In this document: piece after piece, positions 7,962 through 19,529 of the stretch
Numbering within the stretch: the stretch's first letter is position 1
Layout: each line of letters opens with the position of its first letter
Assembly: GCF_013432195.1 (NCBI RefSeq)
Contig: NZ_JACCDB010000004.1
Coordinates: 100,818-164,817 of the forward strand
DNA: 64,000 bases
DNA from: Tepidicella baoligensis
GTDB taxonomy: Bacteria > Pseudomonadota > Gammaproteobacteria > Burkholderiales > Burkholderiaceae_C
Direction: 5' to 3'
Notes under the pieces: generated by a model
The model's database searches: none
Seen by the model: the letters and a program-made list of their open reading frames with translations, nothing else
What the model was told of the DNA's origin: nothing
Made by a program: the position numbers and the translations under genes

Positions 7962-9860
7962 TCAGAGCTCGTCGATGTTGTGGCCGGCCAGGGCTTGGGC
8001 AATACTGCGGTTCATGCGCCGGGCGGCAAACGCTTCCGAACCTTTGGCCAGGGCCTGGGTGGCCGCTTCGATGGCGGCGGCGTCGTTGAGTGCACGGGCG
8101 GCTTCTGCGGCCTGCATGAGCCGTTCGATCTCGGCGCGTTCACTGGCAGTGAGCAAATCACCATCGGCGGCGAGGGCTGAACGGGTGGCGTCCACCATGC
8201 GCTCGGCCTCGACCCGGGCTTCGACCACGGCCCGGGCCTGCATGTCTTGCTCGGCGGTGGCGAAGCTGTCTTGCAGCATGGCGGCGATTTGTTCATCGCT
8301 GAGCCCGTAGGAGGGCTTGACATCGATGCGCGCCTCCACCCCCGTCGTTTGCTCCCGGGCGCTGACGGTGAGCAGCCCGTCGGCATCAACCGTGAAGGTG
8401 ACGCGGATGCGGGCCGCGCCGGCCGCCATGGGCGGGATACCCCGCAACTCGAAGCGGGCCAAACTGCGGCAATCGGCCACCAGGTCGCGCTCGCCTTGCA
8501 CCACATGCAGCGCGAGCGCGGTCTGCCCGTCTTTGAAGGTGGTGAAGTCCTGGGCCATGGCCGTGGGGATGGTGGTGTTGCGCGGCACGATGCGCTCGAC
8601 CAACCCGCCCATGGTTTCGATACCCAGGGACAAGGGGATGACGTCGAGCAGCAGGAGTTCGCCGTCTGGGCGGTTGCCCGCCAGCTGGTTGGCCTGGATG
8701 GCGGCCCCCAGGGCCACCACCTCATCCGGATTGAGGTTGACCAGCGGCTCCTGCTCAAAATAGGCGGCCACCGCTTGGCGCACGACAGGCATGCGGGTGG
8801 AGCCCCCCACCATGACCACGCCTTTGACCTCGCTGCGGTCCAACTTGGCGTCGCGCATGACGCGCCGGACCGCCGCCAGGGTACGCTGCGTGAGCGCTTC
8901 GGTGGCCGCGGCGAAATCGGCATGGCTGAGCGCACGCTCCAACCGGCGCCCCTGCACCGATGCGGAGAACAACACCCGTTCGTTGGAGTCGGCCAACGCC
9001 GACAAGGCTTCCTTCACACGGCGCGCTTCGGCCAGCACGGCTGCGCGCTCGCCCGCCGGCAATTCAACGGCATGGACCGGCCATCCGGCACCGGCCAACA
9101 CGGCGTCGGCCAAGGCGCGGTCGTAATCGTCGCCCCCCAGGGCGGAATCACCGCCGGTGGCCAGCACCTCGAACACCCCGCGCGTCAGCCGCAGGATGGA
9201 CACATCGAAAGTTCCACCGCCCAGGTCATAGACGGCGTAGATGCCTTCGGCGGCTTGGTCCAGCCCATAGGCGATGGCGGCCGCCGTGGGTTCGTTGATC
9301 AGGCGCAGCACCGTCAGGCCAGCCATCTGGGCGGCGTCTTTGGTGGCTTGGCGCTGAGCGTCGTCGAAATAGGCAGGCACGGTGATGACCGCGCCGTAGA
9401 GATCGGTGTCGAAGGTATCTTCGGCCCGGTGGCGCAGCGTCGCAAGGATTTCGGCACTCACTTCCACGGGCGTCTTGTCACCCGCCACGGTGCGAACCGC
9501 TGCCATGCCAGGCCCATCCACCACGGTGTAAGGGAGCTTGTCCACCACACCCTGAGCGACCAAGTCCTCCCGCTTGCGGCCCATGAGGCGCTTGACGGAA
9601 CTGATGGTGTTGAGCGGGTCGTTCACCTGGGCGGCCAGCGCATCAAACCCGATCTGGCGGCCCGGGCTGCTTCCTGGCGGCAAGTAACGCACCACGCTGG
9701 GCAGGATGACGCGCCCCTGCTCATCGGGCAAGCATTCGGCCACCCCATGACGTACCGCCGCCACGAGCGAGTGGGTGGTGCCCAGGTCTATGCCCACCGC
9801 CACGCGGCGCTGGTGCGGGTCCGGGGTCTGCCCGGGTTCGGATATCTGTAACAGGGCCAT
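7962..9860 (-). CDS. hscA: Fe-S assembly chaperone HscA (specialised Hsp70)
   Basis: A 632-aa DnaK-like ATPase that, with HscB, promotes transfer of the cluster from IscU. The nucleotide-binding domain has [12 protein letters not shown] near residue 23, [11 protein letters not shown] near 195, [15 protein letters not shown] near 215 and [14 protein letters not shown] near 350. The substrate-binding domain follows, with [15 protein letters not shown] near 405. The ATG at 9860 gives the usual N-terminus [10 protein letters not shown]. The gap to hscB is seven bases. Family length is around 616-630 aa, so it is complete. Confidence 0.96.
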   Translation of the reverse strand: MALLQISEPGQTPDPHQRRVAVGIDLGTTHSLVAAVRHGVAECLPDEQGRVILPSVVRYLPPGSSPGRQIGFDALAAQVNDPLNTISSVKRLMGRKREDLVAQGVVDKLPYTVVDGPGMAAVRTVAGDKTPVEVSAEILATLRHRAEDTFDTDLYGAVITVPAYFDDAQRQATKDAAQMAGLTVLRLINEPTAAAIAYGLDQAAEGIYAVYDLGGGTFDVSILRLTRGVFEVLATGGDSALGGDDYDRALADAVLAGAGWPVHAVELPAGERAAVLAEARRVKEALSALADSNERVLFSASVQGRRLERALSHADFAAATEALTQRTLAAVRRVMRDAKLDRSEVKGVVMVGGSTRMPVVRQAVAAYFEQEPLVNLNPDEVVALGAAIQANQLAGNRPDGELLLLDVIPLSLGIETMGGLVERIVPRNTTIPTAMAQDFTTFKDGQTALALHVVQGERDLVADCRSLARFELRGIPPMAAGAARIRVTFTVDADGLLTVSAREQTTGVEARIDVKPSYGLSDEQIAAMLQDSFATAEQDMQARAVVEARVEAERMVDATRSALAADGDLLTASERAEIERLMQAAEAARALNDAAAIEAATQALAKGSEAFAARRMNRSIAQALAGHNIDEL

Positions 9861-9867
9861 TTTGGAT

Positions 9868-10380
9868 TCAAAGCCGTTCCAGGCGATTGTGGACTTCCTC
9901 GGCAAAGCGCTCGATGAACATCAGGGCACGGACCTGACCGACGGCGGCCTGGGCATCGCCCCGTTCGTCGATGGCTTTGGCGAGTTCACTCAGACAGGCG
10001 TCCCGCGCCTGACGGGTTTCGGCCAGCAGCCGCTCCAGCGTGGCTTCGTCGTTCGCCTCGTCCAGCGCCTCGCGCCATTCCATTTGCTGCATCAGAAAGG
10101 CGGCGGGCATGGCGGTGTTGTCTTCGGCGTTGACCGGCACCCCTTGCAGTTCGCACCAGTAGGCCGCCCGTTTGAGCGGGTCTTTCAGACGGGCGTAGGC
10201 TTCATTGATCCGCACCGACCACTGCATGGCCACCCGCTGTGCCGCCGCGCCCTGGTGGGCAAAGCGATCGGGATGCACCCGACGCTGGAGTTGTTTCCAG
10301 CGTTCGTCGAGCACGGCGCGGTCGAGCCGAAACCGGGGCGGGAGGCCGAACAGGGTGAAATCGTCAGCCTGAAGGTTCAA
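9868..10380 (-). CDS. hscB: Fe-S assembly co-chaperone HscB (J-domain protein)
   Basis: The J-protein partner of HscA, which binds IscU (170 aa). The J-domain has the HPD motif in [12 protein letters not shown] near residue 33, and the C-terminal three-helix bundle starts near residue 85. There is no ATG at the start. I placed a TTG at 10380 because it gives [17 protein letters not shown], the usual N-terminus in related bacteria, with GAGGGG close upstream. A GTG at 10392, overlapping the iscA stop, is the alternative and would add four residues. Either way expression is probably coupled to iscA. Confidence 0.9.
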   Translation of the reverse strand: MNLQADDFTLFGLPPRFRLDRAVLDERWKQLQRRVHPDRFAHQGAAAQRVAMQWSVRINEAYARLKDPLKRAAYWCELQGVPVNAEDNTAMPAAFLMQQMEWREALDEANDEATLERLLAETRQARDACLSELAKAIDERGDAQAAVGQVRALMFIERFAEEVHNRLERL

Positions 10381-10384
10381 CCCC

Positions 10385-10708
10385 TCAGACACGGAAGGAC
10401 TCGCCACAGCCGCAACGATCCCGCTCGTTCGGGTTGTTGAACTTGAAGCCCTCGTTGAGCCCCTCGCGGACGAAATCGAGCTGTGTGCCGTCGATGTACG
10501 GCATGCTCTTGGGATCGACGAGGATCTTGATGCCGCGGTCTTCGAACACCACATCTTCGGGCGCCACCTCGTCGGCATACTCCAGCTTGTAAGCCAAGCC
10601 GGAGCAGCCAGTGGTTTTGACGCCCAAGCGCACACCCACCCCTTTGCCCCGGCGGGCCAGGTATTTGTTGACGTGTTTGGCTGCGGCTTCGGTCACGGTC
10701 ACGGGCAT
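10385..10708 (-). CDS. iscA: A-type iron-sulfur carrier protein IscA
   Basis: A 107-aa A-type carrier that passes assembled clusters to apo-proteins. The three conserved cysteines are in [13 protein letters not shown] and at the C-terminus in RCGCGESF. The start ATG at 10708 has AAGGTGAG upstream; a GTG nine bases earlier is possible. It sits between iscU and hscB in the canonical operon order, with a 27-bp gap to iscU. Confidence 0.95.
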   Translation of the reverse strand: MPVTVTEAAAKHVNKYLARRGKGVGVRLGVKTTGCSGLAYKLEYADEVAPEDVVFEDRGIKILVDPKSMPYIDGTQLDFVREGLNEGFKFNNPNERDRCGCGESFRV

Positions 10709-10735
10709 TCCACTCACCTTCGATCCCTTGGGCGC

Positions 10736-11122
10736 TCAATGAGCGTGCTTCTTCTTGTAGTCGTCCACCGCGGCCTTGATGGCGTCTTCCGCCAGGATGG
10801 AGCAGTGGATCTTGACCGGCGGCAGGGCCAGCTCCTCGGCGATCTGGCTGTTCTTGATCTGGGCAGCTTCGTCCAGCGTCTTGCCCTTGACCCATTCAGT
10901 CACCAGGGAGCTGGAGGCGATGGCCGAGCCACAGCCGTAGGTTTTGAAGCGGGCATCCTCGATCAGCCCGGTGGCGGGGTTGACCTTGATCTGCAACTTC
11001 ATCACGTCGCCACAGGCCGGGGCACCGACCATGCCGGTGCCGACGGTGTCGTCACCTTTGTCGAAGCTGCCGACGTTGCGGGGGTTTTCGTAGTGGTCGA
11101 TGACTTTTTGACTGTATGCCAT
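10736..11122 (-). CDS. iscU: Iron-sulfur cluster scaffold protein IscU
   Basis: A 128-aa scaffold on which Fe-S clusters are built. The three ligand cysteines are in GAPACGDVMKLQI, YGCGSAIASSS and the HCSILAEDAI region, and the HscA-recognition LPPVK precedes the last cysteine. The N-terminus AYSQKVIDHYENPRNVGSFD is nearly invariant in the family. It lies 12 bases after iscS. Confidence 0.97.
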   Translation of the reverse strand: MAYSQKVIDHYENPRNVGSFDKGDDTVGTGMVGAPACGDVMKLQIKVNPATGLIEDARFKTYGCGSAIASSSLVTEWVKGKTLDEAAQIKNSQIAEELALPPVKIHCSILAEDAIKAAVDDYKKKHAH

Positions 11123-11134
11123 GGTATTGCTCCT

Positions 11135-12355
11135 TCAATGCGCTGCCCACTGGATGGTGGACAGGTCGATGCCTTCCTTGTACATCTCCCACAAGGGCGA
11201 CAGTTCGCGCAATTTGGCGACATTGTCCTTGATGGATTGGACCGCGTAATCGATCTCCTGTTCCGTCGTCCAGCGGCCGATGGTTATGCGCAGACTGCTG
11301 TGAGCGAGTTCGTCGCTGCGGCCGAGGGCGCGCAGCACGTAGCTGGGCTCCAGGCTGGCCGAGGTGCAGGCCGAGCCACTGGACACCGCCACGCCCTTGA
11401 TACCCATGATGAGCGACTCGCCTTCGACGTAGTTGAAGCTCATGTTCAGGTTGTGGGGCACGCGCTGCGTGAGGTGACCGTTGACGAACGCCTGCTCGAT
11501 GGTAGACAGGCCGGCCAGCAGACGGTCGTGCAGCGCCCGGATGCGCGGCAGCTCGGTGTGCATCTCGGCCTTGGCGATGGCGTAGGCTTCGCCCATGCCC
11601 ACGATCTGGTGCGTGGGCAGCGTACCGGAGCGCATGCCACGCTCGTGACCCCCACCGTGCATCTGCGCTTCGATGCGCACACGCGGCTTGCGCCGCACAT
11701 ACAGGGCACCAATGCCCTTAGGGCCATAGGTCTTGTGGCTGGTCAGGCTCATCAGGTCCACGGGCAGCGTGGCCAGATCGATGTCCACACGGCCGGTGGC
11801 CTGCGCAGCGTCCACATGGAAAATCACGCCCTTTTCCCGGCAGATGGCACCCAGCGCGGCGATGTCTTGAATGACGCCGATCTCGTTGTTCACGAACATC
11901 ACACTGGCCAGGATGGTATCGGGGCGAATGGCGTCCCGGAAAGCATCCAGGTTCACCAAGCCGTCGGGCTGGACATCCAGATAGGTGACCTCGAAGCCTT
12001 CGCGCTCCAGATGCCGGCAGGTATCGAGCACGGCTTTGTGCTCGGTCTTGACGGTGATGATGTGCTTGCCTTTGCCCTGGTAGAAGTGAGCCGCCCCTTT
12101 GAGGGCGAGATTGTCGGACTCGGTGGCGCCGCTGGTCCAGACGATTTCACGCGGATCGGCGCCGATGAGATCGGCCACCTGCTCGCGGGCATGCTCCACG
12201 GCCTTTTCGGCCTCCCAGCCCCAGGCATGGCTGCGTGAGGCGGGGTTGCCGAAGTGTTCATAGAGCCACGGCACCATCTTCTCCACCACGCGCGGGTCGC
12301 ACGGGTTGGTGGCGCTGTAGTCCATGTAGATGGGCAAATGAGGGGTCATGGTCAT
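11135..12355 (-). CDS. iscS: Cysteine desulfurase IscS
   Basis: A PLP enzyme that takes sulfur from cysteine for clusters and tRNA thiolation (406 aa). The PLP lysine is in [20 protein letters not shown] and the active-site cysteine loop is [20 protein letters not shown]. The N-terminus [20 protein letters not shown] matches the family. Two ATGs (12355 and 12349) are available; the longer was used. The gap to iscR is 44 bp. Confidence 0.96.
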   Translation of the reverse strand: MTMTPHLPIYMDYSATNPCDPRVVEKMVPWLYEHFGNPASRSHAWGWEAEKAVEHAREQVADLIGADPREIVWTSGATESDNLALKGAAHFYQGKGKHIITVKTEHKAVLDTCRHLEREGFEVTYLDVQPDGLVNLDAFRDAIRPDTILASVMFVNNEIGVIQDIAALGAICREKGVIFHVDAAQATGRVDIDLATLPVDLMSLTSHKTYGPKGIGALYVRRKPRVRIEAQMHGGGHERGMRSGTLPTHQIVGMGEAYAIAKAEMHTELPRIRALHDRLLAGLSTIEQAFVNGHLTQRVPHNLNMSFNYVEGESLIMGIKGVAVSSGSACTSASLEPSYVLRALGRSDELAHSSLRITIGRWTTEQEIDYAVQSIKDNVAKLRELSPLWEMYKEGIDLSTIQWAAH

Positions 12356-12399
12356 GGAAGTCTCGTCTGGTGTGGAACCAAGGTCGGATGGGATGGGAT

Positions 12400-12933
12400 T
12401 CACTTGGAAGCCGCAGCCCCGAGCGCGAACACCGAATTGGGTGCGTTCACCCGAATGGGCTTGACCACTGGGGTTGAGGAGATCGCCCGCTTGATGGTGG
12501 GCGCGTTTTCCACCACCACGCCCTTGGCCAACTGCTCGTCCACCAATTTTTGCAGGGTGATGGAATCCAGGAAATCGACCATTTTGGCGTTGAGGGCCGC
12601 CCACAGCTCATGCGTCATGCACCGGGCCCCGTCGCCGTGGCAATTCTCCTTGCCGCCACACTGAGTGGCGTCGATGGGTTCATCCACCGACACGATGATG
12701 TCGGCCACGGTGATTTCCGACGCCTTGCGGCTGAGGGTGTAGCCTCCCCCCGGCCCCCGGGTGGATTCCACCAGGTCGTGGCGGCGCAATTTGCCAAACA
12801 ACTGCTCCAGGTACGACAGGGATATGTGTTGCCGCTGGCTGATGGCCGCCAGGGTCACAGGCCCGCCAGACTGGCGCAGGGCCAGATCGATCATCGCGGT
12901 GACGGCAAACCGTCCTTTGGTGGTGAGGCGCAT
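12400..12933 (-). CDS. iscR: Fe-S cluster-binding transcriptional regulator IscR
   Basis: An Rrf2-family repressor/activator that senses Fe-S status through a [2Fe-2S] cluster and represses its own operon (177 aa). The winged helix covers residues 1-65, starting [19 protein letters not shown]. The cluster cysteines C92, C98 and C105 match the spacing of E. coli IscR, and H108 may be the fourth ligand. A near-consensus IscR site lies over its promoter. The C-terminal tail of about 40 residues (from [13 protein letters not shown]) is longer than a minimal Rrf2 protein and is of unknown role. Confidence 0.95.
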   Translation of the reverse strand: MRLTTKGRFAVTAMIDLALRQSGGPVTLAAISQRQHISLSYLEQLFGKLRRHDLVESTRGPGGGYTLSRKASEITVADIIVSVDEPIDATQCGGKENCHGDGARCMTHELWAALNAKMVDFLDSITLQKLVDEQLAKGVVVENAPTIKRAISSTPVVKPIRVNAPNSVFALGAAASK

Positions 12934-13010
12934 CTCAAGCTCCTTGGAAGAATGACCAACAACGACCGTCGCACGCAGCGGCTGCCTCGGATCACTCGCC
13001 AACCCAGTCA

Positions 13011-13035
13011 ATAACCGACTGTTTTCGTCGAGTAT
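13011..13035 (-). promoter_or_regulatory. Type 1 IscR-binding site (isc autoregulation)
   Basis: Read on the minus strand, the 25-bp element begins ATACTCGAC and ends CAGTCGGTTAT around an A-rich centre. By my count it matches 23 of 25 positions of the published E. coli type 1 IscR consensus. It overlaps the -10 box of the isc promoter, the expected place for repression by [2Fe-2S]-IscR. Confidence 0.82.
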
Positions 13036-13058
13036 ATCAAAAAATCCGAGTTTTTCAA
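13031..13058 (-). promoter_or_regulatory. Sigma-70 promoter of the isc operon
   Basis: TTGAAA (13053-13058 on the minus strand) and TATACT (13031-13036) are 16 bases apart, a near-consensus pair. The leader to the iscR ATG at 12933 would be roughly 90 nt. The -10 is embedded in the IscR site. Confidence 0.75.
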
Positions 13059-13098
13059 TCAACCTTCAAGGGAAAGATGTTTTGTCATCGACAAACAT

Positions 13099-15039
13099 CT
13101 AGGCTTCGCCGGATCCGGTGTGGGCCCACTCTGTGCGGACGGGATGTTGCATTGGAAACCTGAACTCTACGCCAGTTCCTGGGTTTACGCTGTAAAAACG
13201 AATATGTGCACCGAGTTTGGCCGCTCGGACCCGGAGATTGCCAAGACCCCGACCGTTGCCTGAAGCAGACGGATCGACGGAGAGGCCAATGCCATTGTCT
13301 TCGACACAAAGATACACCGCCTCGGCATCGCTGAAGGTTCGCACCGTCACCGCCGTGGCCCGCGAGTGCTTCACCACGTTGGCAAAGATCTCCTGCATGC
13401 AACGGAACAAATGCATGATGCCCCGGGAGTCCAGGGCACTCAGCGCAGGCACCTCCTGCACGTCCCACACCAGGGCAATGCCGGCCGAGTCCAGCGCCGG
13501 GGCAATCCGCTGCCGGAATGTGCCCAGGATGGTGGGCAGATCGCCCTCCATCGGCTCCAGCGAATCGAGTGTCATGCGCAATTCTTCGAGCGCGTGGTGA
13601 ATCATGGCTTCCACCGAGCGGGGGTCCAGAGCGCCGCGCTGGCTGCGCACCATGTTGAGCGTCTGCACGAGCTGGCTGCCGAGCCCGTCGTGCATGTCCC
13701 GCATGAGGCGCCGCCGCTCGCCTTCCACCGCACGCTGTTGTTCAGACACCCTGAGTTGTTCGAACGCTTGCCTGAGCTCGGCCTCCCGACGGGCCACGAT
13801 TTCGGCCAGCGACTGGTTGAGGCGGTGAACCTCCCGGGTGGAGGCCGTGGCCCGCTGGACCAGCACCCAGCCCAGGGTGAACATCAAGGCAAGGCTGCCG
13901 ATGGACATCCAGCGGATGTCGGCATCCCCCGGGAAGTGTAGTTGTAGAACCAGAAAATCCCGCACACCGGTGATGAGGGTGAACAGCGCCACCACCATCA
14001 CCAGTGCCTGGTCCTGATTGATGCGCCGCCCCCACTCCACGCGCACGAACAACATGAACAAACTCACCCCGGCGAGCAGCGCCAGCCCACCCGCCCAGAT
14101 GCGGGCATAGGTGTAGCTTTCCGTCCAGAGCGCCGCCAGAAGCCAGAGGGGGCCGGAAACCAACAAAAAGTACGCCAGCCAGCGCACGACGCGCATCTGC
14201 AGCCCAAACAGTTCCTCGATGAACAGACAAAAGAAGGCCACATAGAGGTTGAAGGCCAGGCGGTACACGAAAAAATGCCACTCCGGCGACAGTGGCGATT
14301 CCAGCATGAGCAACAACAACAGACGCACCACATGCGCCAGCGAGGCGGCGGCCATCAACAAAAACAAACGCTCTTTGAGGGAATACCAAAGAAAGATCGA
14401 GATCAGCCCCATGAACACCGAGGCGATGGCCATCATCCAGCCGCCCATGACCTGCCAGATTTCCAGCACCCGATAGCGGTCGAACAACGGGTCGTGCTCA
14501 CCGATCTGAAATGGCGACAGACCACTGCGTTCGAGCGGCACGCCCTGCACCTCGATGACCAGCACATTGTCTTGCGGCCGCTCGGCCAGCAGGCCCGCTG
14601 GCAAGGGGATGTGGTAGGGAAACAGGCCAGACAGAATGGTGCGATCGGCAGCGGCGTACCAACCGATGCTGAAAATCTCATGGTCGTTGAGCAGCACCCG
14701 GAATCTCGCATCGACCCGGGGCAGGAGCAGGGCCAGACGCTGACCTTCCCGGCTGTCGTAATCCAGTTCAGCCGGCCAGTTCAGCCGATAGGCCACCCTT
14801 TGGTGCCAGGGCGGGGATTCGTCGTCCAGCACATGCGGCAATTCGACCATTTTGGGTGGAATGTCGTCACGACCGATCACCGAAACCTCAATCCGGTCCA
14901 CGTGCACAGCACCGGCAATCATCCCGGGCCGGGACACCCAGTACAACGCCGCCAGCAACCCCAGCAGTATCAGTCCCACCCACACATAATGGGGGAGTTG
15001 GCGCCAACCAGCCGGCAAGCGCAAGGGCTGGTATGGCAT
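13099..15039 (-). CDS. Membrane sensor histidine kinase (7TMR-DISM-like N-terminus, HisKA_3)
   Basis: A 646-aa two-component sensor. One membrane segment near residues 20-38 is followed by an extracytoplasmic beta-rich domain (about 45-205) and then a block of about seven hydrophobic segments (about 215-415), the layout of 7TMR-DISM receptors. A coiled coil (about 415-445) leads to the phospho-acceptor helix MRDMHDGLGSQLVQTLNMVR with the histidine at residue 450. The HATPase domain is marked by EDNGIGLSVD and GNGRGLGNLRVRA. The ligand is unknown. Its start overlaps the response-regulator stop (ATGA), so the two are coupled. Confidence 0.88.
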   Translation of the reverse strand: MPYQPLRLPAGWRQLPHYVWVGLILLGLLAALYWVSRPGMIAGAVHVDRIEVSVIGRDDIPPKMVELPHVLDDESPPWHQRVAYRLNWPAELDYDSREGQRLALLLPRVDARFRVLLNDHEIFSIGWYAAADRTILSGLFPYHIPLPAGLLAERPQDNVLVIEVQGVPLERSGLSPFQIGEHDPLFDRYRVLEIWQVMGGWMMAIASVFMGLISIFLWYSLKERLFLLMAAASLAHVVRLLLLLMLESPLSPEWHFFVYRLAFNLYVAFFCLFIEELFGLQMRVVRWLAYFLLVSGPLWLLAALWTESYTYARIWAGGLALLAGVSLFMLFVRVEWGRRINQDQALVMVVALFTLITGVRDFLVLQLHFPGDADIRWMSIGSLALMFTLGWVLVQRATASTREVHRLNQSLAEIVARREAELRQAFEQLRVSEQQRAVEGERRRLMRDMHDGLGSQLVQTLNMVRSQRGALDPRSVEAMIHHALEELRMTLDSLEPMEGDLPTILGTFRQRIAPALDSAGIALVWDVQEVPALSALDSRGIMHLFRCMQEIFANVVKHSRATAVTVRTFSDAEAVYLCVEDNGIGLSVDPSASGNGRGLGNLRVRAAKLGAHIRFYSVNPGTGVEFRFPMQHPVRTEWAHTGSGEA

Positions 15040-15695
15040 CAGATCAGGCCCCGCTCCTGGGCCACCCGAACCACCTGGACCCGGGTATGTACGGCGAGCT
15101 TGCGATACAGGTTTTTGATGTGGGTGCTGACAGTGGCCGTGCCAATGCCCAGGCGGTTGGCGATTTCCTTGTTCACATACCCTTGCGCGACCAGCTTGAG
15201 CACGTCGGTTTCGCGGTCCGAGAGGGCGGGCATGTCGGTGCTTGCCAGGTCTGCGGACGCACCGCCTCCCGAACGGAATTGCTTGAGCAGCATGCGGGCC
15301 AACAACGGTGAGATCGGGGCTCCGCCTTCCTGGATTTGTTCGATGGCCTCGATCAGTTCGCTGGGGCTGCAACCCTTGAGCACATAGCCGGTGGCGCCCA
15401 TCTGTAAAGCGGTGATGAGGCGGGATTCGTCACCGAACACGGTGAAAACGAGCAACTCGGCCTCTGGCTTGGCCACGGCCAGCTGGCGCAGCATGTCCTC
15501 TCCGCGACCATCGGGCAACCCGAGGTCCACCAGAAACACGTCGGCCATGCTGATGGGCGCCATGAGCCGGGCGTGTGCAAAGGTATCCGAATGGCCCACG
15601 AGGCGCCAGTCCGGGCGCAGTTCCAGCGCCTTCTCCACGAACTGGAGAATGCTGCGATCGTCCTCGATCAGATAAATGCGCGTGATACCGGCCAT
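15039..15695 (-). CDS. LuxR/NarL-family response regulator
   Basis: A 218-aa regulator partnered with the histidine kinase that overlaps it. The receiver domain spans residues 1-120: the acidic pair is in YLIEDDRS, the phospho-acceptor aspartate in VFLVDLGLPDGRG, and the conserved lysine in GYVLKGCSPSEL. The GerE/LuxR helix-turn-helix covers about 150-215, with LSDRETDVLKLVAQGYVNKE and GTATVSTHIKNLYRKL. The start is at MAGITRIYLIEDD. Targets are unknown; the neighbours do not suggest one. Confidence 0.92.
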   Translation of the reverse strand: MAGITRIYLIEDDRSILQFVEKALELRPDWRLVGHSDTFAHARLMAPISMADVFLVDLGLPDGRGEDMLRQLAVAKPEAELLVFTVFGDESRLITALQMGATGYVLKGCSPSELIEAIEQIQEGGAPISPLLARMLLKQFRSGGGASADLASTDMPALSDRETDVLKLVAQGYVNKEIANRLGIGTATVSTHIKNLYRKLAVHTRVQVVRVAQERGLI

Positions 15696-15753
15696 CGTGG
15701 AATTTTCCGTCAAGCTGGGCAGGCAGCGCCTCACCTGAATGAGGGAGGCATGC

Positions 15754-17844
<2,091 letters not shown>

Positions 17845-17919
17845 TGTGCCATTCGGCGCGAACCAGAGACGACTTCGGCAGCGGCAACCTCTTCTGACGC
17901 TGTTTGCATGAGCTATCCT

Positions 17920-17938
17920 TCGATTTCGTCAAAATCGA
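17920..17938. promoter_or_regulatory. Short dyad between uvrB and the permease gene
   Basis: TCGATTT (17920-17926) and AAATCGA (17932-17938) are perfect inverted repeats around a five-base centre in the divergent intergenic region. It could be a regulator site for either gene, or chance. Confidence 0.25.
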
Positions 17939-17985
17939 TGGGGGTTTCGTGCGCAACAATGCCCTGAGCCCCTGCTGGAGCCGAC

Positions 17986-19227
17986 ATGTCACACGTGGAA
18001 TGGGGCGTGCTGCTGGTGTTCTTGCTGGTGTACCTGGGCATGTTCCTGGGTGGCCTGCCTCGCCTCAAGCTCGACCGCTCCGGGGTGGCCTTGTTGGGCG
18101 CCATCGCGGTGATTGCGCTCACGGGCATGCCCATCGAAACCGCTGCCCAGGCCGTGGACCTGCCCACCCTCGTGCTGTTGTTTGCGTTCATGCTCATCTC
18201 GGCCCAGATGCGGCTGGGCGGCTTCTACACCGAGGTGACCCGGCGCGTGGCAGCGCGCCCATTGTCTGCGCCGGCACTGCTGGCGGCGCTGATCGCCGTG
18301 GCGGGCGCACTGTCGGCGGTGTTCTCGAACGATGTGGTGTGCCTGGCCATGACGCCCGTGGTGGTCCAGCTGTGCCTGCAGCGTGGCCGCAACCCGCTGC
18401 CCTTTCTCATCGGGCTGGCCTGCGCTTCCAACATCGGCTCCGCCGCCACACTGATCGGCAACCCACAGAACATGCTCATCGGATCGGTGCTGTCCATTCC
18501 TTTTGGTGCCTACCTGTGGCAGGCGCTGCCGCCGGTGCTGTTGAGCCTGATCATCCTGTGGTTGTGGCTGTTCGTGTTCCACCTTCGGCGGGACGGCTGG
18601 AAGGCGCCATCCATGCCTGCGGGGGATGCGCCTCTGGTGCCCCAGGACGCCCCGCCCTACAACCCCTGGCAAACCACCAAGGGGTTGGTCGTGGCTGGCT
18701 CGCTGATGGCGATTTTTCTGTTCACCGACTGGCCACACGAGGTGGCGGCGCTCGTTGGCGCGGGTGTGCTGCTGCTGAGCCGCAGACTGCATTCGGCGCA
18801 TGTGATCGGCCTGGTGGACTGGTCGCTGCTGCTGCTGTTCATCGGCCTGTTCGTGGTCAATGCGGCCATGCAACAGACCGGCATGGCGGGTGAGGCCGTG
18901 CGCTGGCTGGGAGAGCATGGCATCGTCCTGACCGACCCCGGCGTGCTTCTCGTGCTGGGCACGGCGCTGTCCAACCTGGTGTCGAACGTACCGGCGGTCA
19001 TGCTGCTGTTGCCCCACCTCGGCACCGAGCCCGGCCAGGCCGGGGTGATGCTGGCGCTGGTCAGCACCTTTGCCGGCAACCTGCTGCTGGTGGGCTCGAT
19101 CGCGAACCTCATCGTCGCCGATCTTGCCGCTCGCCAGGGCGTGCGGATCGACTGGCGCCAGCATGCCGCCGTGGGCCTGCCCGTGACGCTGCTCACCCTG
19201 GCCGTGGTGTGGGCCTTCATGGGCTGA
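17986..19227 (+). CDS. Ion-transporter-superfamily permease (SLC13/ArsB/CitM-like)
   Basis: A 413-aa membrane protein with about 11 hydrophobic segments. It has two repeat halves, each with a reentrant-type motif: SNDVVCLAMTPVVVQL with ASNIGSAATLIGNPQNMLIG in the first half, and NLVSNVPAVMLLLPHL with GNLLLVGSIANLIVADLA in the second. This SN-P and GNPQN pattern marks the ion transporter superfamily, which includes ArsB, NhaD and dicarboxylate/citrate carriers. Without neighbours of known substrate, an anion or Na+-linked carboxylate role is a guess. No arsenic genes are adjacent, so arsenite export is not supported. It is divergent from uvrB. Confidence 0.8.
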   Translation: MSHVEWGVLLVFLLVYLGMFLGGLPRLKLDRSGVALLGAIAVIALTGMPIETAAQAVDLPTLVLLFAFMLISAQMRLGGFYTEVTRRVAARPLSAPALLAALIAVAGALSAVFSNDVVCLAMTPVVVQLCLQRGRNPLPFLIGLACASNIGSAATLIGNPQNMLIGSVLSIPFGAYLWQALPPVLLSLIILWLWLFVFHLRRDGWKAPSMPAGDAPLVPQDAPPYNPWQTTKGLVVAGSLMAIFLFTDWPHEVAALVGAGVLLLSRRLHSAHVIGLVDWSLLLLFIGLFVVNAAMQQTGMAGEAVRWLGEHGIVLTDPGVLLVLGTALSNLVSNVPAVMLLLPHLGTEPGQAGVMLALVSTFAGNLLLVGSIANLIVADLAARQGVRIDWRQHAAVGLPVTLLTLAVVWAFMG

Positions 19228-19235
19228 TCGACACG

Positions 19236-19251
19236 GCCGGCCTGTGCCGGC
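19236..19251. terminator. Small GC-rich hairpin between convergent genes
   Basis: GCCGGC-CTGT-GCCGGC lies in the 30-bp gap between the permease stop and the LapA-like gene stop. It has no U-tract on either side and may serve weakly as a bidirectional terminator. Confidence 0.25.
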
Positions 19252-19257
19252 ACGGCG

Positions 19258-19485
19258 TCAGTCTGGGGTCTTCTGGCGGTCGGCCATGACATGGCGGATC
19301 AGCGACAGGAGCGAGCCGCCCGTGAACATCCCGAGCACATAGACGCCAATCACCAACAGGGACAGCGGCAACGTGAGCGACGCGGTGAGAAACGCCACCG
19401 TGACCGACTGGATATTCTGCAAGGTGAACACCACCACCGCAGCCGTGAACACCACGATCACGGCCGTCTTGAGCCATTTCATCAT
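19258..19485 (-). CDS. LapA-domain (DUF1049) small membrane protein
   Basis: A 75-aa protein starting MMKWLKTAVIVVFTAAVVVF, with two hydrophobic segments (about 6-25 and 38-60) joined by TLQNIQSVTVAFLTASL; the QN-VTV pattern is characteristic of LapA/YciS proteins. In E. coli LapA works with LapB in lipopolysaccharide assembly control, but here no lapB is adjacent, so the role is inferred by family only. The start is supported by AGGAG eight bases upstream. It lies 44 bp after the exonuclease gene in the same direction. Confidence 0.8.
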   Translation of the reverse strand: MMKWLKTAVIVVFTAAVVVFTLQNIQSVTVAFLTASLTLPLSLLVIGVYVLGMFTGGSLLSLIRHVMADRQKTPD

Positions 19486-19529
19486 GTGCGTACTCCTGGT
19501 GAAAGCATCGCCGACATTGTGCAGCAACG

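Noticed and set aside
17845-17985. LexA/SOS box upstream of uvrB
   Set aside because: No CTGT-N8-ACAG match was found; CTGTTTGCATGAGC lacks the second half.
17986-19227. Arsenite efflux pump (arsB)
   Set aside because: The fold matches the wider ion transporter superfamily, but no arsR, arsC or other arsenic gene is near.
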